Shown in pieces: positions 10,343-18,534 of a DNA stretch of 23,008 nt. The translations under genes and the position numbers were made by a program. Positions within the stretch are counted from its first letter, which is position 1; every line of letters starts with the position of its first letter. Source of the DNA: Cochliopodium minus (lineage: Eukaryota > Discosea > Himatismenida > Cochliopodiidae). The DNA is taken from positions 1-23,008 of the forward strand of contig JAMYWO010000483.1 in the NCBI GenBank assembly GCA_024220525.1, given 5' to 3'. The notes below the pieces were generated by a model. That model made no database searches. It had not been told where the DNA came from and saw nothing but the letters and a program-made list of their open reading frames with translations.

Positions 10343-10690
10343 TTACCCAATACTCATTAGATGGTCTATTATCTTTATATCTACAACATATTTGCATTCA
10401 AAATGAAATGGAGTGACGTTCTTCTTGATTGATTTGAGATTCAGCTTTTTATTGGCGAACATCTTCTCGTATTGATCATAATTCAATCTCATCTTGAATA
10501 TGTGATGCAATAATGTATCTCCCTTATATCCAATCAATCCATTTTCATCCATTTTGGTTATCAGAGGTACCAATTCATCAATCTTATTGGAAATCAAGAG
10601 TTCCTTAATCTTTATATTCAGTATATTTTAAAAGCAAATTTGATATGAAGAAAATCTATCTTTACATACCTCATCTATGCAATTATTCAT
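10343..10690 (-). CDS. Short ankyrin-repeat-type protein (95 aa)
   Basis: Exon 1 (10670-10690) encodes MNNCIDE; a GTATGT donor and an ATATAAAG acceptor join it in phase 0 to exon 2 (10343-10609), which begins IKELLISNKID and ends in TAA. Two ankyrin-like units are visible: GDTLLHHIFKMRLNYDQYEK and NVTPFHFECKYVVDIKIID followed by HLMSIG, matching the T-x-L-H and IIxxLLxxG landmarks. Ankyrin repeats bind partner proteins; no partner is evident here. At two units it is short for the class, which usually carries four or more. It may therefore be a truncated duplicate, or it may splice onward from a GTAATG donor just after the last Gly codon, but I found no convincing downstream exon before copy C. 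Confidence 0.6.
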
Positions 10691-10820
10691 CTCTCAATAT
10701 TTTTTTTTAATTTTTTAATTTTTATCTATCGTCTCAAGAGAAAAAAAAAAATTTTTTTTGACAAATTATTTTTTGTTTGTTTATTTTTTTATTTGGAAAG
10801 AAGTTTGTATTATTTTAAAA

Positions 10821-13064
10821 TTATTTTGAAAAAAAATTTAATTGAGAGTAGAAAACAAAAATGAGATTGGTGAACAAAACTTTGGGAAGTCTGAGCTTTG
10901 AATATTTATTACACATCATAATGCAAAAAACTTTAGAGCGAAAAGAACTGGGAAAGAATTTATGTTTGGAAGGAGACCAAACGTTCACTGTTTTGATGGG
11001 GAGTGTTATTGGGAATGTACTCTCTACTTTTGCATAATAAACACCATTTTCTGCATTATGTTCAACTTTGTAATTCCCTATTTAAGAAATATTCTTATAA
11101 AAAAATTTTCAGTTGAAAAAAGAAGAAAAGAAAAAAATTGAACAATAAAAGAAATTAATATTTAAATCGATAAATTGTAGAAAAAAATAAAATTAAAAAA
11201 TCAATTTAAAAAATATTACCAAATTGGCTGATTCATAATTAAAATTAGATTTATGAAATTTTTTAAATTTGTTTACTCAAAACTACAAGTGGAATAAGAT
11301 GCTAAATGGAGCTGGTTTGACTTTGTTATCAACATTACGTGTTGGTAGCAACTAATGAGCTGAATTACAGGTTCCTTGAAATAAAAATAAACAGCATCAC
11401 CGTTGAATACGTTACCGCACTCATCCTTTTTTAAAAAAATAATTTTAAAATGACTAACAAACAAAAATAAAAAATAATTATGACATAGAAAACTAAGTTA
11501 ATTAAAAATAAACAATTAAGATGGAGAAATTAATTTAAAAAAATTTAAACCAATATAAACGAAATGTCACTTCCTGATTTTTTTAAAAAAAAAAATAAAA
11601 ATGGAAAATAAAAAGATGTATTTTTGGTTACCAAAAGAAATAGAAACACATTTAGGAAGTTTTAATTGTTTGAAATAATAAAAAGAAGAAGAAAAAACAA
11701 GTCCATCACAAGTTAACCATAAAATGCTGGAATTCATAGAAATATCTGCTATGTCTTCATTCACAATGGGATGATTAATTTTGGTGAACTGAGATACAGT
11801 ATCGTTGTTGGGCAAGACACCACTTCCACAATAAAAATATTCTCCGCTTTCATTTTTTACTATGATTTTTCCATTTCCACACCAAACTCTAATTAATACG
11901 CCTATTCAAAGGAGAAGGAAAAAGATTTAATATTAAAATAAAGAAAATATAAATTTGGAAAATAAATTTAATAAAATAAAAGTAAAATAAAATAAAAAAA
12001 AAAGAAAAAAAAAAATTTAAAAATCAAGTGAAATGATCAATACCACAGTTTGTGGAAATTTTTTCGACTTGTGACTTATTTTTGGGATTTGATTTGTATT
12101 CTTCAGTTAATTGATAATTAGAGCTAAATGAACGAATTAAAAATTTTTCAAGAAAAATCAGAAGAAAATTACTTATTCCCAATACCATACAAGCATCCAT
12201 CTTCACTCAAAGCCACATTAAAATTACCTTCAGAATAGCAACTCTATTTTTAAAAATAAATTGTTGAATTTTTTATTTTTGGTTTATTTGTTAAAATTTT
12301 CAATTTTATTTTAAATAAATAAATTTTTTTGGTTTATTTTTGAATAATAACAATTTTTTTTTTTTAGTTTTTTGGATTTTAATCTACCAAAAATTTTTTT
12401 CCTTCCATCAAAAGATGTTTTTTAAATTTTTTGTTAAAATTTTCACCAACATGGTTGTATCCACACGCAAACCAATCTCCTTCTTTGTTGACATAAGTAT
12501 ATTGAGTAAATCCACTCGAAAAACTCAGAACATCTTTTTCTATTTCTTTCATTTTTGCCATTGTTAGACAGCCTTCTTTGTGACCTTGTCCTAATTGCCC
12601 ACTGCTATCTTTTTTTTTTTTTTTGAAAAAATGAAATTAAAAATTAAAATTTAAAAAAATTTACTGTGACCATGTGAATAATACTCTCCTGTATCTATAT
12701 ATTATAAATATAATGTAATTGTATTTTATCGAATGTATGATTATTTGTATTTTCACCTTTGTTGATATAGTAATTACTGAATGATTTGGATGATGATGAT
12801 AATATGATCGATTCATTTAATATCTCTTTGAAATGATTATCTTCATAAACGAATTCCTCCACATTATGAATCACTTTAAAAAATTAATATTGTATATAAT
12901 CCCATATTTTGTTCAAAAATGATTATATATTGATAATCATGAGAGATTAAAAGAAAAAAGAGATTTATTAACTTATAAAATTTACCTAAATCTTTATTTC
13001 TTAGATACATCTCAATTTTTTTATAATTATTTATTTCTTTAATTGAATGATTTAATTCAATCAT
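10821..13064 (-). CDS. RCC1-repeat protein with C-terminal amoeba-type domain (434 aa), 11 exons
   Basis: Exons: 12986-13064, 12757-12873, 12665-12694, 12388-12608, 12173-12243, 12044-12123, 11632-11901, 11551-11573, 11277-11425, 11220-11227, 10821-11077; phases agree at every junction. RCC1 blades are recognisable by GEYYSHGHNSSGQLGQGH, DWFACGYNHVGEN, CLYGIGNNSNYQL, EYFYCGSGVLPN and SFILDECGNVF, the last reading across the 23-nt exon. RCC1 repeats form a beta-propeller used for GTPase exchange or protein binding; the repeats here are loose, so a scaffold role is as likely as nucleotide exchange. The C-terminus carries VWSPSKHKFFPSSFRSKVF then KLRLPKVLF, resembling a short domain I associate with amoeba RCC1-like proteins (from memory, not searched). 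Introns go down to 49 nt (12124-12172). The TAA stop is at 10821. Confidence 0.75.
11220..11227 (-). other. Probable 8-nt micro-exon of the RCC1-type gene
   Basis: The upstream exon ends TTT-GA before a GTAAAC donor, and the last exon begins GG-AAT-TAC after AATAG. Direct joining of these gives a quick stop. The 8 bases CCAATTTG, preceded by AATCAG and followed by GTAATATT, restore the frame as S-F-D-Q-F-G-N-Y-K. The alternative is a weaker GTTTTG donor at 11283 that skips the micro-exon and also keeps frame. Confidence 0.5.
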
Positions 13065-13351
13065 TCAATTTGTCAAAAAAAAACATCAACTCATTTGATG
13101 AATTGGAAATTGTCAAAAAACAAAATATAGTCAATCAAAGAAAAAATATTTTAATTGAAAGTATTCAAAAAAAGAAAGATTTAAAACTGAAACTCTTATT
13201 ATAATCTAATTGAGATCTATTTAGGATAAATTAAATAATTTGAAATTAACCTCTTTATTCTTGTAAAGATTAAATAATTTAAAAAATGATTAATTATTTT
13301 TAAAATAAAAAAAAAATCCCTATATTTTAATAAAAGAAAATTTAACTGAAA
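13065..13351. promoter_or_regulatory. Divergent upstream region, RCC1-type gene and NDUFA4-like copy D
   Basis: The 287-nt AT-rich spacer lies between two start codons facing away from each other and must supply both promoters. No specific element is recognisable. Confidence 0.5.
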
Positions 13352-14020
13352 ATGAAGAATTTGAATAAAAAATTAAATAACAAAGTAAACTTGTTTCGAA
13401 AAATCAAACACATGAAAATATCTCCAGAAGTATTTCCTTTGTTAGGGATTGTATCTGCAGGATTGATTCTTGGTACAACGTATTTCACTCATCTCTTAAC
13501 AAGTCACAATGATGTTTAGTAAAAACCATTTTTCAATCTCAAAATTTGATTATTTTTTTTTTATTTTAAAATTTTTTTTCGGTGAAATAAATTTAAAATT
13601 TTTGTTTTTTGTGTTCAAAAAGTTAATTCTTTTCTTTTTCTTAGTGTCGATCAATCTGTTCCTCTTCGTGAAAGATTTGATAAAGATGTTCCTGTGCTAC
13701 TCACAAAGGAAAATATCCACAAAATTAAAATTATTCCTTTTTTCTCTGATCCCAACCTCAAGAATCCATTTGAAAATAAGTATCCCAATAATATTGCACT
13801 TGAAGAACCAAGAATCAAAGAGATTAAAAATAATATAGAAAATATAGCTCAAATAAAAGATGAAACATCTCATAATCTAATAAAACAAATAACATCAAAT
13901 TTTGATCAAGAAGAAATTCTTCAAGATGTATGGGGATCATTATACAACCAACATTTTTATGCTGTAGATCAATACAAATCAAATAAACATCCTTCAAGCT
14001 TTAATGATCTTCCTTGGTGA
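13352..14020 (+). CDS. NDUFA4/B12D-like protein with long C-terminal extension, copy D (180 aa)
   Basis: Exons 13352-13518 and 13645-14020 (TGA stop). The core reads FRKIKHMKISPEVFPLLG, helix GIVSAGLILGTTYFTHLLTS, HNDVY, VDQSVPLRERFDKDVP, then IKIIPFFSDPNLKNPFENK; the last part aligns with MPFVHKLTVKSPFD of copy C. The intron that follows SPE in copies A-C is absent; the phase-2 intron after the NDV motif is kept. Unlike the 85-92-residue members, this one runs about 80 residues further as a hydrophilic tail that ends VWGSLYNQHFY...SFNDLPW. The core is almost identical in DNA to copy F, including the whole intron, while the tail differs. It is likely a one-helix mitochondrial protein; the role of the tail is unknown. 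Confidence 0.75.
13379..13818 (+). repeat. 440-bp duplicated block, copy 1 (partner at 14962-15401)
   Basis: The block aligns with 14962-15401 without gaps, with 11 substitutions counted by eye (97.5% identity). The run 13424-13677, which includes the whole 126-nt intron, is identical. Identity stops abruptly in the middle of coding sequence after CCAAGAATCAA. Confidence 0.9.
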
Positions 14021-14270
14021 TTGAATTATCATTTTGTTTCAAACTATCTTGGTTTAGGAAATCAATATCATTTGAGAGAAAACAAATTTAATAGCATCAA
14101 TTTTGAAATTAAAATATTAAAAAAAAAATTATGATAAAATTCAGTCATTTTTAGGCTTTTTCTTGTATTTTTTAATTCAGCATCTCCGGCCCGAAAAAAT
14201 TTTTCATTAAATTTGATTTGCTTTTTCTCCGAGAATAATTTATAAATAAAAAAAATAAAAAAAGGTTGAA

Positions 14271-14660
14271 ATGAATCAACTCAAATATCTCAAAAAATTA
14301 AAAGAAGTTCCTATCCCAAAAGATGTAAAAACTTTACTTCATTTCAATTTGAACAAAACTAAAAAATGTTCATAAAAAAAAAAAATAATAATTTTATATA
14401 GCTTTATCCATTATTTGGATTTATTCCAGCTCTTGCATCTTTGAGAATTATTGAAGCATTATCTGATAATAAAAACAAAAAGTAAAAAAATCAAATATAA
14501 TTCAAAAATTTTCAATTTATTTTCTCCAATTAGATTAAATCCTTATAATGAAGAATTTTACCAAGATGAAGAAAATGATATCAAAATCAACACAGAAGAT
14601 AATCTAAAATTCCTTGAGATGATTCCAGTGGTACAAGGAGACTTGGCGCATTTTAAGTGA
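14271..14660 (+). CDS. Diverged NDUFA4/B12D-like protein, copy E (86 aa)
   Basis: Exons 14271-14324, 14402-14481 and 14534-14660 (TGA). The protein begins MNQLKYLKKLKEVPIPKD, then LYPLFGFIPALASLRIIEAL, then KLNPYNEEFYQDEEND, INTEDNLKFLEMIPVV. The start, helix and tail line up with copy C, and its two introns fall at the equivalent places and phases (phase 0 before the YPLFG helix, phase 2 after it). The HNDVY motif after the helix is missing and replaced by a polar DNKNK stretch. The second exon is 80 nt rather than 89. It lies between the near-identical copies D and F, so it is part of the same tandem set but much older or faster-evolving. A function in the same complex is uncertain. Confidence 0.65.
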
Positions 14661-14937
14661 TTTTTTCATCCACCATATAATTATATGTACATTTTAATCA
14701 CACTGAGTAAACAATTCAAAAAAAAAAAGTTGGAAGGAAGAAACATCCTGCTGATAAATTTTAAATGTAAATAATCAATAAAGATTTTTCGTCCACTTTT
14801 GTGTATTGTTTTGTTTGAATTTTAGGGTCTTTTTGAATGAGTAATTTGAACCTAAAATTTGATTTATCATTCTTTGATTTTTGATGTAAAGAATTTTCAA
14901 AAAAAAAAAAACAAATTCAATTTTCAAAAAATCAATC

Positions 14938-15654
14938 ATGAAAAAATTTAAAGAATTAAGCAACAAAGTAAACTTGTTTCGCAATATCAAACACATGAAA
15001 ATGCCACCAGAAGTATTTCCTTTGTTAGGGATTGTATCTGCAGGATTGATTCTTGGTACAACGTATTTCACTCATCTCTTAACAAGTCACAATGATGTTT
15101 AGTAAAAACCATTTTTCAATCTCAAAATTTGATTATTTTTTTTTTATTTTAAAATTTTTTTTCGGTGAAATAAATTTAAAATTTTTGTTTTTTGTGTTCA
15201 AAAAGTTAATTCTTTTCTTTTTCTTAGTGTCGATCAATCTGTTCCTCTTCGTGAAAGATTCGATAAAGATGTTCCAGTGCTTCTCACAAAGGAAAATATC
15301 CACAAAATTAAAATAATTCCTTTTTTCTCGGATCCTAACCTCAAGAATCCATTTGAAAATAAGTATCCCAATAATATTGCACTTGAAGAACCAAGAATCA
15401 ACCACAAGATCAAAACATCTGAGCTATTGTTTTTGGAGAAAAAGAAAAAACTTAAGAATATCTCTTTCTTGAAAGATGAAGCATCAATAAAACCTAACAA
15501 ACTAGTTGAAATCAAAAAAATTGACAAACAAGATAATATTTGGGATTCTCTTAACGGAATACATTATTTCCCAGAAGGAAAAGATCTCCACCTTGATCAT
15601 CACAACAAAAATATTTTTGATTTCAACGACTTTCCTATGATCCTCACTTGGTGA
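14938..15654 (+). CDS. NDUFA4/B12D-like protein with long C-terminal extension, copy F (196 aa)
   Basis: Exons 14938-15101 and 15228-15654 (TGA). The core is FRNIKHMKMPPEVFPLLG, GIVSAGLILGTTYFTHLLTS, HNDVY, VDQSVPLRERFDKDVP and IIPFFSDPNLKNPFENK. It differs from copy D in three residues over the duplicated block; all six substitutions in its second exon are silent. After PRIN the tail is unrelated in sequence but ends with a similar pattern, NIWDSLNGIHYF...FDFNDFPMILTW, so the two tails share a W-x-SL and FNDxP ending. The SPE intron is absent, as in copy D. Likely a one-helix mitochondrial protein with an extra hydrophilic domain of about 90-100 residues. Confidence 0.75.
14962..15401 (+). 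repeat. 440-bp duplicated block, copy 2 (partner at 13379-13818)
   Basis: This is the second copy of the block shared by paralogs D and F. It covers most of exon 1, the entire intron and the first 174 nt of exon 2. Confidence 0.9.
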
Positions 15655-15831
15655 TCCTAATTAAATTTTCATTTCAAGAAAAATCTTTAATTTTTTGTGA
15701 TTTTGCAAAAAGATGAAATTATTAAAAAGATTATTTTTTGATCCTAAATTAATTAATTAATATTCTTTTTTCGGTTGACTTTAAAATTTTCGCCTTGTTG
15801 AGAAAGTGACTAAATTTTTTTTTAAATTTTT

Positions 15832-15887
15832 AAATTTTTAACCTATTTTATTATTTTTTAAATTTTTAACCTATTTTATTATTTTTT
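15832..15887 (+). repeat. 28-bp tandem duplication upstream of copy G
   Basis: Two perfect adjacent copies (15832-15859 and 15860-15887) of a 28-bp unit beginning AAATTTTTAACC lie in the 311-nt spacer between copies F and G, about 80 nt before the copy G start codon. The rest of the spacer shows nothing I can name. Confidence 0.85.
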
Positions 15888-15965
15888 ATTTTTCGCCGAT
15901 AAAATTTTTTAAAAATAAAAAAAAAATGTTCAGGAATTAAAAAAAAAAAAAAATCAAAATCAGAA

Positions 15966-16372
15966 ATGAAAAAATTAAACTTTGTAAGACAATTTAACCA
16001 ATTAAAACTTTCAAAAGATGTAAACAAGATTTATCCAGTTCTTGGATTTGCTTCCCTGGTACCAATAATCGCATCATTCAGACCAGAAGAGGAAATAAAG
16101 TAAAAAGAATAGAAAAAAACAAATAATTTAATTTAAAAAATGAAAAATATTAATTATTTTTTTATTTTTTAAGTGAAAATCAAAATGAATCAAATATTCA
16201 GAACAAAGGAAGCATTTCAATTGTGCCATTTTTATATGGAGAATTCATGGAAAATCCATTGGATGGGATTATGATGGCTCCAATAATAAATAACAAAGAT
16301 ATTGACAATGATAAAGAAATGGAAGAAGAGGATGATAGATTGAAATATCTTCCGATTTTTAACATTCAATGA
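15966..16372 (+). CDS. Diverged NDUFA4/B12D-like protein, copy G (110 aa)
   Basis: Exons 15966-16099 and 16174-16372 (TGA). MKKLNFVRQFNQLKLSKD leads to a helix IYPVLGFASLVPIIASF, then a polar stretch, SIVPFLYGEFMENPLD and an acidic tail (DNDKEMEEEDD). The single intron is phase 2, placed soon after the helix as in all sisters, and IVPFLYGEFMENP aligns with IIPFFSDPNLKNP of copies D and F. The HNDVY motif is lost and the helix is short. This is the most diverged member and is called by position, intron phase and overall pattern rather than by strong identity. Function is unknown. Confidence 0.6.
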
Positions 16373-16548
16373 TATTTGGCTTCAATTCAAGAGGAGGAAT
16401 GTCAAAAAATATACAAATATTGTTTTTTTTTGTTAAATAGAAATGATAAATAAATTAAAAAGAAATAAAATTTAAAAAAAAATTTTATTTTTTTAAAAAC
16501 ACAAACACTTAATTCATCAGAAGTATTAAAAAACTCTTCTTTATTTTT

Positions 16549-18281
16549 TCAGTTTTGTTTGGGATTAGGATTCTTTGATTTTGTTAAAATAGAAAACAAA
16601 CTGTTTAATGTGGGAGGAGGACACTCTTTGCGATACTCTTGATCGGATTTCCACCAAAAAGGTTCTTTGTCTTCCACCAAGGTGCCGAAAACTCTGTCCC
16701 ATACTTTGGTGATGGCGCTAAAATTCTTGGCGTTCTCTCCGTATGTGTGGTGCATGTTGTGATCAATAGGTGAAAGTAAGATCCAACTCAAAAAACCTGG
16801 ATATTTAAAAGTACAAGCGCTGTGCAGTACCTAATTTAAAAAACAAAATAAAAAAAAATAAATAAAAATTAATCTCCTAACGAATAAAATTTCAAAATTA
16901 GAATCAAATTTAAACAATTTAATTTATGGACAAAAAAAAAATTAATAAAAACAAAAGTTTCAAAAAAAATTAATAAAAAAAATAATAAAAAAAAATTAAT
17001 AAAATTTTGAAATATACCAAAGCATGAAACACAAGAATTGCATTAACTGCGTGAATGAGATATTCGTTAAAGTGAAGGCCACAATATAGAGGGATCAAAT
17101 ATGGAAAAATGCCAGACATGAGAACCTCGAATGGGTCGATTGCGATACCTGACCACCCTGTTGGAGGTCTGAAGGCGTGGTGGTTTGCGTGTGAGAGTTT
17201 GTAGCCGATACCAGTGTGGAGGACCCATCTGTGTAAAATGTAAAAAACAAGATCCCACAATATCTAAAAATGATTGATGAATAATTAATGTTAATGGAGT
17301 TTAAGAATGGAAAATTAATTTAAAATGAAAAATAAAACATTAAAATGAATTTTTTTAAAAAAAACTTTGTCCAAGTTAACTTTAAAAACAAACTTTCGCA
17401 TCGATATTAAATAAAAAATAAAATTTTCTCTTTCTAATAAAGCTATTTTATTCTGAGGCTTTATGAGAATCCCAAAAAAAGTTTTTTTTTTGGAAAATCA
17501 TTTTGAATTCATTATTCTTAAAAATAAGATTCCAAGAAATTAGAGATGTCCAAAATTTTACAACAGTTCAAAATTTGTTAGTTATAAATTATTATCAGCT
17601 AACAAAGTTGTAAATTTGGACATGTCAACCAAGAAATTTCATATAATTCAATATTTCAAACTTTTTATAAACAATTTCGGATCAAATTTTTTATATCTCA
17701 AAGCAGATATTATTATTTATCAATCAATTTTGATTCAAAATTTAAGATATCTCTTGTTTATATTCTTGAAACGAAATTTCATTGAAACAAAATTTAATTA
17801 GGGGAAATAATAATTCAAATTTATCAAATAAAAGGTTTTGTAAACGTATGTTCCTATATGAAACTTTACAATTCAATATCTTTTTTGAAAATTTATAATA
17901 ATATAAATAAATTCTTCTTACCAAGTATATAGGGATCTGCAAAATCAACCATGGGATCCCAAATTCCATAGGATTTTTATATAATCTCATCCCACTTCTA
18001 GATCCAAATTTTTCAGCAGCTAAAATGAAGAATTGAAGCACGGGTGTACCAGATAGCAATGAAATGAAGCCCAACATGATATCACTATTTAATTTGAATG
18101 ATATCACCTCAGGTCTCGTCTTGGAGGAGGACAATTTTCTGTAGAAAAAGTAATTTACTATCCAGCCATCAACCAAGTAGATCGAGATCCCAATTATACA
18201 TGATATAATGCATCTTAATTTCAATTCTGGATCAAAAAATACTTCCATAGATCCATTCCAAGTATTAGACAAGAATTGCAT
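16549..18281 (-). CDS. Fatty acid hydroxylase / sterol desaturase superfamily membrane enzyme (295 aa)
   Basis: Exons 17922-18281, 17018-17263 and 16549-16830 (TGA); both introns are phase 0. Several hydrophobic segments in the first 120 residues are followed by the three histidine boxes of this di-iron family: HRWVLH (131-136), HANHH (145-149) and HNMHH (226-230), plus WDRVFGT near the end. Such proteins are ER membrane oxidases that hydroxylate or desaturate sterols, sphingoid bases or fatty acids using O2 and electrons often supplied by cytochrome b5. A cytochrome b5 gene lies 2.2 kb away, but that proximity may be chance. All ligand histidines of the boxes are present, so the enzyme looks active. 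The segment HHAFRPPTGWSGIAIDP resembles the sterol C5-desaturase/C4-hydroxylase layout, but the substrate cannot be fixed from sequence. Confidence 0.88.
17264..17921 (-). other. 658-nt intron of the hydroxylase gene, holding an imperfect inverted repeat
   Basis: This is the longest intron in the window, with donor GTAAGAAG and acceptor TTTTTAG. It contains an inverted repeat: ATGTCCAAAATTTTACAAC (17546-17564) pairs with GTTGTAAATTTGGACAT (17607-17623), and inside it TTTGTTAG (17574-17581) pairs with CTAACAAA (17599-17606). No protein-coding or known RNA feature was recognised in the rest. Confidence 0.7.
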
Positions 18282-18534
18282 ATTTGAATTTTATATATTT
18301 TATTTTTTATATTTAATTATTGCAAGATGGAATTTGATTTTGAATTTGATTGATTGAAATTTGGAAATTGCAAAAAATTTGTTAATACTTCAAATTTTTT
18401 CAGTTAGAAGATTGTTATTCAAACATATTTCAAAAAAAAAAAAAAAAATGTTTGTCGAATCAATCATTTTGATAAAATGTATTTAAAGAAGAAGAAAATT
18501 GTGCAATTTTAAATACTGAACAATTTTTTAATGA

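Noticed and set aside
15133-15527. Minus-strand frames opposite copy F
   Set aside because: They are antisense shadows of the duplicated NDUFA4/B12D-like core; the plus strand explains the region fully.
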